NCBI GenBank assembly: GCA_021849075.1
Contig: JAJZTH010000027.1
Coordinates: 1-43,241 of the forward strand
Reading direction: 5' to 3'
Source of the DNA: Pseudomonadota bacterium
GTDB lineage: Bacteria > Pseudomonadota > Alphaproteobacteria > Sphingomonadales > Sphingomonadaceae
DNA: 43,241 nt
The position numbers and the translations under genes are program-made. This document shows positions 16,362 to 26,187 of the stretch, piece after piece. Numbering within the stretch: the stretch's first letter is position 1; every line of letters starts with the position of its first letter. The notes below the pieces were generated by a model that made no database searches, was not told the origin of the DNA, and was given only the letters and a program-made list of their open reading frames with translations.

Positions 16362-17153
16362 ATGGCCACTGTCTTGAAGGACGATCGTTTTCGCGAATCA
16401 GGCATCAGCGAAGCGGAATGGAAGGTCCGCGTCGATCTTGCCGCTTTCTACCGCCTCTCGGCGCTCTATGGCTGGGACGATTTCATCTACACTCATATTT
16501 CCGCTCGCGTGCCGGGACCGGATCATCATTTCCTGATCAACCCCTTCGGCCTGATGTTCGATGAGATTACCGCGTCCAGCCTGGTCAAGGTCGATCTGGA
16601 CGGCAATGTGATCGGGGATAGCGATTATGGCATCAACTATGCCGGCTATGTGATCCATTCAGCGATCCATGGCGCGCGGGACGACGCCCATTTTATCGCG
16701 CATTTCCATAGCGCGGACGGCATGGCGGTGTCCGCCCATGCCGAAGGGCTGCTGCCGCTCAACCAGCGCGCGCTCGCGTTGATCCCGCGCCTGTCCTATC
16801 ATGATTATGAAGGCGTGGCGCTGAATCTGGACGAGAGGGAGCGACTGGTTGCGGATCTGGGCGACACCAAGGTCATGCTGCTGCGCAACCATGGCACGCT
16901 GGCGCTGGGATCGTCGCCGGGTGAGGCGTTCAGCGGCATTTATCATCTGGAGGAAGCCTGCAAGGCGCAGGTCCGCACCCTCAGCATCGGGCGTGACAGG
17001 GTGCTGATCGCGCCGGAGGAGGCGCAGGAAGAAGTGCGCCGCCAGATGAGCCGCGATCGCAAACCCGTGGAGGGGGCCAAATCCCATTATGATCTGGTCT
17101 GGGAGGCGGCCCTGCGCAAGGCGGATCGCCAGTCGCCCGGTTTCGACGCCTGA
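16362..17153 (+). CDS. class II aldolase/adducin family protein
   Basis: A 263-residue cytosolic metal-dependent protein of the class II aldolase/adducin fold. Features are LYGWDDFIYTHISARVPG near residue 30, the conserved INPFGLMFDEITASSLVKVDLDG, the zinc-site His in AHFIAHFHS, and the later His in MLLRNHGTLALG. Relatives include fuculose-phosphate aldolase and methylthioribulose-phosphate dehydratase (MtnB), but many in sulfur clusters have no known substrate. AAAGGAG precedes the ATG. It is followed after 31 bases by an NtaA/DszA-type monooxygenase, and the pair plus the redoxin gene make a second sub-operon. The aldol or dehydratase substrate is unknown. Confidence 0.85.
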   Translation: MATVLKDDRFRESGISEAEWKVRVDLAAFYRLSALYGWDDFIYTHISARVPGPDHHFLINPFGLMFDEITASSLVKVDLDGNVIGDSDYGINYAGYVIHSAIHGARDDAHFIAHFHSADGMAVSAHAEGLLPLNQRALALIPRLSYHDYEGVALNLDERERLVADLGDTKVMLLRNHGTLALGSSPGEAFSGIYHLEEACKAQVRTLSIGRDRVLIAPEEAQEEVRRQMSRDRKPVEGAKSHYDLVWEAALRKADRQSPGFDA

Positions 17154-17184
17154 CTTTCCGGCCCCATTCCCCAAGGATAGCATT

Positions 17185-18534
17185 ATGACCAAGCGTCAAC
17201 TCAAGCTCGGTCTCGTCCCGACCGGGGTCGGCGGGCCGGGCGACAGCAATCGCTGGCTCGATACCGACATTCCGGTCGACGCCAGCGTCAATATCGACTG
17301 GTATGTCGATGTCGTGCGACAGGCGGAGGCGGCCAAATTCGACCTCGTCTTCATTGTCGACAGCCAGTTTATCACCGCCAATTCACCGCCCCATTATCTT
17401 AACCGGCTGGAGCCGTTGACCCTGTTGTCGGCGCTGGCGGTGGCGACGCAGCGGATCGGCCTGGTCGGCACGCTCACCACATCTTACAATGATCCGTTCA
17501 ATCTGGCCCGGCGCTTCGCCTCGCTCGACCTGATCAGCAAGGGGCGGGCGGGCTGGAACGTCGTCACCAGCGGGGACGCCGGCACGGCGGGCAATTTCAG
17601 CCAGCCCGAACATTTCGATTATGACACGCGCTATCGCCGCGCGGTCGAATTTCTGGATGTCGCGCGCGGCCTCTGGTCGAGCTGGGAGGAAGGCGCACTG
17701 GTCCGCGACCGGGCGACGGGGCAGTTTCTGGATGCAGACAAGCTGCACCGGCTGGCGCATGAAGGCGAGTTCTTCCAGGTTGCGGGGCCGCTCAACGTCC
17801 AGCGTTCGCCGCAGGGCGAGCCGGTAATCTTTCAGGCTGGCGACAGCGATCAGGGACGCGATCTGGGCGCCACCATTGCCGACGCGATCTTCACCCACGC
17901 CGCCACGATCGAACAGGGGCAGGCTTTCTACGCCGATTTGAAAGGCCGCGCCGCACGGCAGGGGCGTGATCCCGACCAGATCGTCATCCTGCCCGGCTTT
18001 TCCGTCTATGTCGGCGATACGGACGAGGATGCGCGCGCGATCGAGCGCCATTATCGCAGTCTGGACCAGAGTTTCGATCAGGCGCTGGCCGAATTCGGCC
18101 GTCCCTTTGGCTGGCATGATTTCCGTCAATATGATGCCGACGCACCCTTCCCGGTCGCGGCGCTGGAGGCGGCGAAGAACAGCTTTTACACGCAGGCCAA
18201 GAAGATCACCGATCAGGCGGTCGCCGAAGGCTGGACGTTGCGGCAGGCCGTCGAGCGGGTGCGCGCCGGCCGCGGCAGCCCGTTCGTCGGATCGGCGCAG
18301 AGCGTAGCCGACGAGATTCAGCGCTGGTTCGAAGGAAGGGCGCTGGACGGCCTGAACGTCCATCTGGGGCATCCGGCGCAGTTCCGCCGCTTCGTGGAAG
18401 AGGTCGTACCGATCCTTCAGGAACGCGGGCTGTTCCGCACCGATTATGAGGCGGATACGCTGCGCGGCAATCTGGGCCTGACGATTCCCGCCAGTCGCCA
18501 TCAGGCCCCGGCGGGTCAACGGGACGCCGCCTAA
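17185..18534 (+). CDS. FMN-dependent monooxygenase of the NtaA/SnaA/DszA family
   Basis: A 449-residue two-component flavin monooxygenase. Diagnostic segments are FDLVFIVDSQF, YLNRLEPLTLLSALAVATQRIGLVGTLTTSYNDPFNLARRFASLDLISKGRAGWNVVTS and PVIFQAGDSDQGRDLGA. The family cleaves C-S or C-N compounds (dibenzothiophene sulfone, nitrilotriacetate, dimethyl sulfide) with reduced FMN. The ATG at 17185 has CAAGGA 5-10 bases upstream; an earlier in-frame ATG at 17089 lies inside the aldolase gene. Neighbours point to an organosulfur substrate. Like the SsuD-like enzyme it needs a flavin reductase partner that is not encoded here. Confidence 0.88.
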   Translation: MTKRQLKLGLVPTGVGGPGDSNRWLDTDIPVDASVNIDWYVDVVRQAEAAKFDLVFIVDSQFITANSPPHYLNRLEPLTLLSALAVATQRIGLVGTLTTSYNDPFNLARRFASLDLISKGRAGWNVVTSGDAGTAGNFSQPEHFDYDTRYRRAVEFLDVARGLWSSWEEGALVRDRATGQFLDADKLHRLAHEGEFFQVAGPLNVQRSPQGEPVIFQAGDSDQGRDLGATIADAIFTHAATIEQGQAFYADLKGRAARQGRDPDQIVILPGFSVYVGDTDEDARAIERHYRSLDQSFDQALAEFGRPFGWHDFRQYDADAPFPVAALEAAKNSFYTQAKKITDQAVAEGWTLRQAVERVRAGRGSPFVGSAQSVADEIQRWFEGRALDGLNVHLGHPAQFRRFVEEVVPILQERGLFRTDYEADTLRGNLGLTIPASRHQAPAGQRDAA

Positions 18535-18627
18535 ATCTATGATAATTCATTGATGCAGCGGCGCGAACTCTCATTGGCGTGGGGTCGTGCCGCTCGCCAT
18601 CATGATCGTAATCCCAAGGAGATCATG

Positions 18628-19290
18628 ATGGCGACACTTCTCACCGCATCGTTGAAGGACCAATATGCCGCGTTGCAGGCTGAGCGCGCGCGCAGTTGGT
18701 CGCCTGCGCAACTGGCCGGCAATGCGCGACAGCGGCAGCTGCTGGTGGATCGCTTCGATCCTGCCAGCGTGGCGCAGCCGGGATCGACGCTGCCGGATAG
18801 TGAACTGATCGATGTGGAGGGCGGCGCAGTGTCGCTCGATGCGCTGACCGACAATGGGCCAGCGCTGCTTATCTTCTTCCGTTTTGCAGGATGCCCGGCC
18901 TGCAACATCGCGCTACCCCATTATGCCGAGCAGCTTTTCCCTGTGCTGGCGAAGCGGAACATCCCGCTGGTGGCGATCAGCCCGCAACAGCCCGAAGCGC
19001 TGCGGGACATTGGCCGGCGTCACGACCTGCCCTTCCGCGTGACGACGGATCGGGATAATGGGCTGGCCCGGCATCTGGGCATCACCTTTGCGCCCGACGA
19101 TCAGCCATCGCCGCCGCCGGCCGGCTGGATCGGCGAAGTGACCGGCACTGGCAACTGGGCGTTGCCGCAGCCTGCCGTGGTCCTTGTCGGCCCGGGCCGT
19201 GAACTTTTGTGGTTGCATGTCAGCCCCGACTGGCTCGATCGCCCGGAGGCGAGCGACATAGCAGCGGCCGTCGATCGACTGACCGTCTGA
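18628..19290 (+). CDS. peroxiredoxin-like (AhpC/TSA) redoxin with CPAC site
   Basis: A 220-residue thioredoxin-fold protein. The active site is C89-P-A-C92 in FFRFAGCPACNIALPHY. The family core continues with RNIPLVAISPQQPEAL and a FRVTTDRDN strand. It matches the peroxiredoxin-like group that has a CxxC rather than a lone peroxidatic cysteine, so it may reduce a peroxide or a disulfide, or bind sulfur. The AAGGA at 18616-18620 favours the ATG at 18628 over the one at 18625. It lies 93 bases after the monooxygenase gene, so it could protect against sulfite- or oxygen-derived stress in the same pathway; that link is inferred. Confidence 0.82.
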   Translation: MATLLTASLKDQYAALQAERARSWSPAQLAGNARQRQLLVDRFDPASVAQPGSTLPDSELIDVEGGAVSLDALTDNGPALLIFFRFAGCPACNIALPHYAEQLFPVLAKRNIPLVAISPQQPEALRDIGRRHDLPFRVTTDRDNGLARHLGITFAPDDQPSPPPAGWIGEVTGTGNWALPQPAVVLVGPGRELLWLHVSPDWLDRPEASDIAAAVDRLTV

Positions 19291-19317
19291 ACTCACATCA
19301 GTCATCACCTTATTCAA

Positions 19318-19336
19318 TTGAGAATCGATCGCATTA
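19318..19336. promoter_or_regulatory. candidate Fur box
   Basis: The 19 bases TTGAGAATCGATCGCATTA closely match the Fur-box pattern TGAGAAT..TTCGCATT found before iron-uptake genes in proteobacteria. The mismatches lie at the centre. It is 42 bases upstream of the DUF4198 gene, a suitable promoter position. The match is by eye; no matrix score was computed. Confidence 0.55.
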
Positions 19337-19378
19337 GCTGTAGCAAGCGGACATTGATTCGACCGTGGGAGAAGGATG

Positions 19379-20035
19379 ATGGGAAGCAACAAGGCGGCCG
19401 GCAAGGGCAGAGCGCTTCTGCTGGCGATGGCGTTGCTGGCGACAGGATCGGCGGCGCAAGCGCATGAAATTTGGGTGGAGCGCGACGGCGCCGGCCCGGC
19501 GCGCATCTATCTGGGCGAACCGGGCGATGTGTTGCCGGAAGGCGGCGATCCCGAGTTCGAAAAGCTGAAGGCGCCGCGCCTGGTGCCCGCTTCGCAGGCA
19601 GCGCAGGTGCGCAAGACCGGCTATATCGAGGTTGCAGCGCCCGCCGGTGACGTTCGCGTGATCGACGACAGCGTGTTCGATCCTTGGGGCGAAGAGGGCA
19701 AGAAGCAGGGCGTCATCTATTATGCCCGCGCCGGCCGCGCCGAAGCGAAGGCCGGCCTGCCGCTGGAAATTGTGCCGACCGCCGCCGATGCCGACAGCTT
19801 CACCCTGATCCGCGATGGCAAGCCGGTGCCGGCGGCCAAGCTGCTGGTGATATCGCCAGATAAATGGACGAAGAGCTTCACCACCGATGCACAGGGGCGC
19901 GTCACCCTGCCGCTCAAGGAGAAGGGCCGCTTCATCCTGTCGGCGACGCATGAAGAAAAGGGCGATCTGATGCTGCGCGACCAGAAGGTGGCGACGCTCT
20001 ATCACATGGCGACGCTGACCTTCGTCAACGATTGA
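19379..20035 (+). CDS. exported DUF4198-like protein
   Basis: A 218-residue exported protein. The signal peptide is LLLAMALLATGSAAQA, and the mature part opens HEIWVERDG, the typical start of DUF4198 proteins, a family linked to metal uptake. It has beta-sandwich-like repeats with GFxxV-type strands, and DFTL-like and RFILSATHEEKG segments near the end. The AGAAGG just before the first ATG (19376) favours the second ATG at 19379. A Fur-box match upstream suggests induction under iron limitation. No receptor gene is adjacent. It ends at a perfect 17-bp hairpin. The role in metal uptake is inferred. Confidence 0.78.
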   Translation: MGSNKAAGKGRALLLAMALLATGSAAQAHEIWVERDGAGPARIYLGEPGDVLPEGGDPEFEKLKAPRLVPASQAAQVRKTGYIEVAAPAGDVRVIDDSVFDPWGEEGKKQGVIYYARAGRAEAKAGLPLEIVPTAADADSFTLIRDGKPVPAAKLLVISPDKWTKSFTTDAQGRVTLPLKEKGRFILSATHEEKGDLMLRDQKVATLYHMATLTFVND

Positions 20036-20043
20036 TCGCATGA

Positions 20044-20081
20044 AGAAGGGGGGAGGCTGATCGGTCAGCCTCCCCCCTTCT
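20044..20081. terminator. perfect 17-bp bidirectional terminator hairpin
   Basis: The left arm AGAAGGGGGGAGGCTGA (20044-20060), the loop TCGG and the right arm (20065-20081) pair perfectly. TTCTTAC follows on the right. It sits between the convergent DUF4198 and pirin genes and should stop both transcripts. Confidence 0.88.
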
Positions 20082-20086
20082 GGTTC

Positions 20087-20785
20087 TTACGCGGCGTCGA
20101 CCAGCACGATTTCGCTATCCTCGATCGCCGTCACGCGGATGACGTCAAGGTCGCTGATTGCTGCGCCGTCGCGGGCATTGACGCGCACATCGTCAATCTG
20201 GATCGCGCCGGTGGCGGGCACCAGATAGGCTTTGCGATCCTTGCCGATCGGATATTCGGCGCTTTCGCCGGCCTTTAGCGTTGCCGCAACGACCCGCGCG
20301 TCGGTACGGATTTGCAGCGCGTCATTGTCATTGTCATAGCCCGACGCCAGCGTCACGAACTGACCGGCGCGATCGCCCTTGGGGAAGGGGCGGGCGCCCC
20401 AACTCGGCGCTTCGCCCTCGCGGGTGGGGATGATCCAGATCTGGAAGATCTTTGTCGTCACATCTTCGCGATTATATTCCGAATGGCGAACGCCGGTGCC
20501 CGCGCTCATCACTTGAACATCGCCCGCTTCGGTACGGCCCTTATTGCCAAGGCTGTCTTCATGGGTGATCGCGCCTTCGCGGACATAAGTGATGATTTCC
20601 ATGTCGCGATGGGGGTGCGGCGGAAAGCCGGTGTTCGGCGCGATAGTGTCATCATTCCACACGCGCAGATTGCCCCAGTGGACGCGATTGGGATCATGAT
20701 AGCTGGCGAAGGAAAAATGATGCTTGGCGTCGAGCCAGCCATGGTTGGCGCCACCGAGGCTGTCGAAAGGACGAAGTTCGATCAT
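20087..20785 (-). CDS. pirin family protein (YhhW-like)
   Basis: A 232-residue bicupin. The metal-site residues are H57 and H59 in FPPHPHRDMEI, and H101 and E103 in GVRHSEYN, which match the sites known in YhhW. Relatives are quercetin 2,3-dioxygenases or redox-sensing regulators, in the cytosol. The gene is divergent from a LysR gene 86 bases away, an arrangement often seen where the regulator controls the pirin gene. The true substrate is unknown and may be an electrophile or a flavonoid. It ends at the 17-bp hairpin. Confidence 0.9.
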   Translation of the reverse strand: MIELRPFDSLGGANHGWLDAKHHFSFASYHDPNRVHWGNLRVWNDDTIAPNTGFPPHPHRDMEIITYVREGAITHEDSLGNKGRTEAGDVQVMSAGTGVRHSEYNREDVTTKIFQIWIIPTREGEAPSWGARPFPKGDRAGQFVTLASGYDNDNDALQIRTDARVVAATLKAGESAEYPIGKDRKAYLVPATGAIQIDDVRVNARDGAAISDLDVIRVTAIEDSEIVLVDAA

Positions 20786-20871
20786 GGTCTTGTCTCCATG
20801 CGGGGGCGAAATGCCGCCTCGCGTTGGGACCGTCTTTACCCCTTGCGATCTTTCTGGTTCAGAGGGATAAA

Positions 20872-21831
20872 ATGGGTCATAATGTTCGAGGAAATAGAAA
20901 AGTGAATAATCCCGGCACGCCGACTTTCGATCAGCTGCGCATATTCCTGACCATCGTCGATACCGGCAGTTTTGCCGCTGCCGGGCGCAAGCTCAATCGC
21001 GCCGTGTCCGTGATCAGCTATGGCGTCGCCAATCTCGAGGCGCAACTGGGCCTGATGCTGTTTGAACGGGAAGGGACGCGCAAGCCGCAGCTGACCGTGG
21101 CTGGCCGTGCCTTGCTGGCCGAGGCGCGCAGCATATCCCATGGCATCGACGGCCTGCGGGCCAAGGTGAAGGGGCTGCTCGACGGGCTAGAGGCGGAGGT
21201 CAATCTGGCGGTCGACGTGATGCTGCCGGCGGAGCGATTGGGCCGGGTGCTGCGCGCCTTCGCGAAGGAATTTCCCACCGTGCAACTGCGCCTGCATGCC
21301 GAAGCGCTGGGCGCAATCACGGCGATGGTGCTGGATCGCGGTGCGGTGATCGGCCTGTCCGGGCCACTATCGGCCGGGGTTGAAGGGATTGAAAGCATGG
21401 GGGCGGGGCTGGTATCGATGGTGCCGGTCGCTGCGCCCGATCATCCGCTGGGCCGGATGGACGTGATCGCGCCGGGGGCGGGGCGCGATTATACCCAGCT
21501 GGTGCTGACCGACCGATCGCGCTTCACCGAGGGGCGTGACTTTTCGGTGAGCAGCCCCAAGACATGGCGTCTGGCGGACCTGGGCGCGAAACATGCGTTG
21601 CTGCGCGAAGGCATTGGTTGGGGCAATATGCCGCTGCCGATGATCGAGGCGGATCTGGTGGCGGGGACGCTGGTGCGGCTGGCCATGCCCGATCATCCCG
21701 GCGGCACCTATCGCTTTTCGGGCATATGGCGGCGCGACACGCCGCCCGGCCCGGCGGCCAGCTGGCTGTTGGAGCAGTTCGTCGCGTTGGGACAGGATGA
21801 TCGTGAAGCCGATGGCATGAGTGACGTCTGA
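20872..21831 (+). CDS. LysR-family transcriptional regulator
   Basis: A 319-residue LysR-type regulator. The DNA-binding domain is FDQLRIFLTIVDTGSFAAAGRKLNRAVSVISYGVANLEAQLG (residues about 20-60), and the substrate-binding domain starts near residue 95 (EVNLAVDVMLP). The ATG at 20872 has AGAGGG upstream; an in-frame ATG at 20824 and a GTG at 20902 are alternatives. It diverges from the pirin gene and probably controls it. It ends opposite katG, but orientation gives no sign of control there. The effector is unknown. Confidence 0.87.
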   Translation: MGHNVRGNRKVNNPGTPTFDQLRIFLTIVDTGSFAAAGRKLNRAVSVISYGVANLEAQLGLMLFEREGTRKPQLTVAGRALLAEARSISHGIDGLRAKVKGLLDGLEAEVNLAVDVMLPAERLGRVLRAFAKEFPTVQLRLHAEALGAITAMVLDRGAVIGLSGPLSAGVEGIESMGAGLVSMVPVAAPDHPLGRMDVIAPGAGRDYTQLVLTDRSRFTEGRDFSVSSPKTWRLADLGAKHALLREGIGWGNMPLPMIEADLVAGTLVRLAMPDHPGGTYRFSGIWRRDTPPGPAASWLLEQFVALGQDDREADGMSDV

Positions 21832-21837
21832 CGGGAA

Positions 21838-21869
21838 CGGCCTGCGATGACAATTTTCATCGCAGGCCG
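21838..21869. terminator. bidirectional 13-bp hairpin between LysR and katG
   Basis: CGGCCTGCGATGA (21838-21850), loop CAATTT, TCATCGCAGGCCG (21857-21869): a perfect 13-bp stem in the gap between convergent genes. It should terminate both. Confidence 0.8.
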
Positions 21870-21881
21870 CCCATATCCTTG

Positions 21882-24266
<2,385 letters not shown>

Positions 24267-24339
24267 TCAATGCCGTGCGGGCGCGGACGTTCCGGTCGCG
24301 TATCGAAGAAAATCCGTCGCGCAGGGCTGCGGAAGCGCG

Positions 24340-24966
24340 TCAGGCGCGGGGCGTCAGTCCACCCATCACCACATCGACCAGCCTTTCGGCAATCTCTTCC
24401 GGGGCCAGAGGTCCATCGGGATCATGCCAGCGCGCCGGCCAGTTGAGCGCGCCCGCCAGCGCGAAGGAGGCGAAGCGCACATCGACCGGCGCGATCGATC
24501 CATCGGCTATGCCCTGTGCGATCAGGTCGCGCACCGCTGCGTCAATCTCCCGCTTGCGCGCGCGGAATCGGGTGGCGCTGTCCATGGATAGCACTTCGTC
24601 ACTGGTGCGGATCACGCAGCGGCCAAAATCATCCATGTTGATCTTGGCATAGCGGCACAGAAAGGCGCGCAGCCGGTCAAAGCCGCTGCCCTGCGCCCGC
24701 ATGGCGTCATCGGCCGCCGCGCGCAGCATTGCCAGCCCGCGATTGACGCATTCGACCAGTACCTGCTCCTTATTGCCCAGATAATGGTAGATGGTCGGCT
24801 TGCTGATGCCCAGGCTGGCGGCGACATCGTCCAGCGATGCGGCATGATAGCCGCGCGCGTTGAACAGACGCACCGCCGCCAGCAGCACGGCCTCGCGCTT
24901 TTCTTCCCGTTCCCGGCTGCGTTCCTCGCGTGAGCGGAAAGGGGATGCGGTAAGCTGTTTCGACAA
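24340..24966 (-). CDS. TetR/AcrR-family repressor of the acyl-CoA operon
   Basis: A 208-residue TetR-type regulator. The helix-turn-helix reads LDDVAASLGISKPTIYHYLGNKEQVL after the basic stretch REERSREREEKREAV. The C-terminal ligand domain is less conserved. I place the start at a TTG (complement of 24964-24966), because AAAGGAG lies 6 bases before it. The longer frame to 25062 would overlap the divergent acyl-CoA dehydrogenase start and the operator. It faces that gene across a palindrome at 25016-25033, so it probably represses the operon and responds to an acyl-CoA or similar ligand. Confidence 0.85.
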   Translation of the reverse strand: MSKQLTASPFRSREERSREREEKREAVLLAAVRLFNARGYHAASLDDVAASLGISKPTIYHYLGNKEQVLVECVNRGLAMLRAAADDAMRAQGSGFDRLRAFLCRYAKINMDDFGRCVIRTSDEVLSMDSATRFRARKREIDAAVRDLIAQGIADGSIAPVDVRFASFALAGALNWPARWHDPDGPLAPEEIAERLVDVVMGGLTPRA

Positions 24967-25015
24967 GGCGAACTCCTTTGCGGTCAACCATTGACAAGAA
25001 ACCCAGAGATAATCA

Positions 25016-25033
25016 ATATACTGATGAGTATAT
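25016..25033. promoter_or_regulatory. candidate TetR operator, ATATACT-GATG-AGTATAT
   Basis: A perfect 18-bp inverted repeat with 7-bp arms (25016-25022 and 25027-25033) sits between the divergent TetR and acyl-CoA dehydrogenase genes, 50 bases from the TTG start and 16 from the ATG. TTGACA at 24991-24996 and TATACT at 25017-25022 look like promoter boxes, although the 20-base gap is long. Repressor binding here would block transcription. Confidence 0.6.
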
Positions 25034-25048
25034 AAAAGACGGGTGAGT

Positions 25049-26173
25049 ATGCTGACGGACATTCAGATCGCCATTCGCGACACCGTGCGCGCCTTTGCGC
25101 AGGAAAGCATTCGCCCGCACAGCGCCCGGTTCGAGGCGGAGGGCGGCTATCCGCCCGCGTTGCTCGGCGAGATGGCCAGGCTTGGTCTGTGGGGCATGAC
25201 GGCACCGGAACGCTTTGGCGGGGCGGAGGCGGACGCCGTTTCCTATGCGCTGGCGCTGATGGAGATTGCGGCGGCCGACGGGGCGCTTTCGACCATCGTG
25301 TCCATCCAGAATTCTATCCTCGTTTCGGGTCTGCTGAAGGACGGGAGCGAGGCGCAGAAGGCGCGCTTCCTGCCCGACCTGATCGGCGGCCGCACGATTG
25401 GCGCATTCGCCCTGACCGAAGCGGATGCCGGCTCCGATGCTTCGGCCGTGCGCACCCGCGCGGCCAAGGTCGATGGCGGCTGGCGGATCAGCGGGGCCAA
25501 GCAGTTCATCACGTCGGGCAAGATCGCCAGGCTGGTCATGATCATCGCCCTGACCGATCCAGACGCGGGCAAGAAGGGACTGTCCGCCTTCATCGTGCCG
25601 ACCGACCGGCCCGGCTATGGCGTCGACAAGGTCGAGCACAAGATGGGGCAGGGGGCGTCGGATACCTGCGCGCTGCGTTTCGACGACATGTTCGTGGAGG
25701 ATGCGCTGCTGATCGGCCAGCCGGGGCAGGGATATCGCATCGCGCTCGCCAATCTGGAAACGGGGCGCATCGGCATTGCCGCCCAATGCGTCGGTATGGC
25801 GCAGGCGGCGCTGGAAATTGCGATCGCCTATGCGAAGGATCGCAAGAGTTTTGGCAAGGCGATCATCGATCATCAGGCAGTGGGTTTTCGTCTGGCCGAT
25901 CTGGCCACCCGGCTGGAGGCGGCGCGGCAGCTGGTCCTGCACGCCGCCCGCACGAAAGATGCCGACGCGCCCTGCCTGACCGAGGCGTCGATGGCCAAGC
26001 TGTTCGCATCCGAAGCGGCCGAGGCGATCGTTTCCGGCGCGATGCAGACGCTGGGCGGCTATGGCTATCTGGAGGAATATGGCGTCGCCAAAATCTACCG
26101 TGATGTGCGCGTCTGCCAGATTTATGAAGGCACATCGGACATACAGCGCATGGTCATTGCGCGCAGCCTTTGA
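25049..26173 (+). CDS. acyl-CoA dehydrogenase
   Basis: A 374-residue beta-oxidation flavoenzyme. The FAD and substrate motifs are IGAFALTEADAGSDASAVRTRA and WRISGAKQFITSG. The catalytic base Glu lies in CQIYEGTSDIQRMVIARS, as in short- and medium-chain acyl-CoA dehydrogenases. Length is normal. The start is taken at ATG 25049; a GTG at 25043 in frame is possible. It is followed by a thiolase 14 bases on and an SDR, so the operon oxidises an acyl-CoA. Chain length and branching are not determined by sequence alone. Confidence 0.93.
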   Translation: MLTDIQIAIRDTVRAFAQESIRPHSARFEAEGGYPPALLGEMARLGLWGMTAPERFGGAEADAVSYALALMEIAAADGALSTIVSIQNSILVSGLLKDGSEAQKARFLPDLIGGRTIGAFALTEADAGSDASAVRTRAAKVDGGWRISGAKQFITSGKIARLVMIIALTDPDAGKKGLSAFIVPTDRPGYGVDKVEHKMGQGASDTCALRFDDMFVEDALLIGQPGQGYRIALANLETGRIGIAAQCVGMAQAALEIAIAYAKDRKSFGKAIIDHQAVGFRLADLATRLEAARQLVLHAARTKDADAPCLTEASMAKLFASEAAEAIVSGAMQTLGGYGYLEEYGVAKIYRDVRVCQIYEGTSDIQRMVIARSL

Positions 26174-26187
26174 AACAGGAGAGAGAG

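Noticed and set aside
18536..18560. AT-rich CTATGATAATTCATTGATG as another copy of the GTAGA motif
   Set aside because: It lacks the GTAGA core and does not align over the flanks.
24967..25062. Longer TetR protein beginning at 25062
   Set aside because: It would cover the candidate operator and the divergent start, while AAAGGAG sits just before the TTG at 24966.
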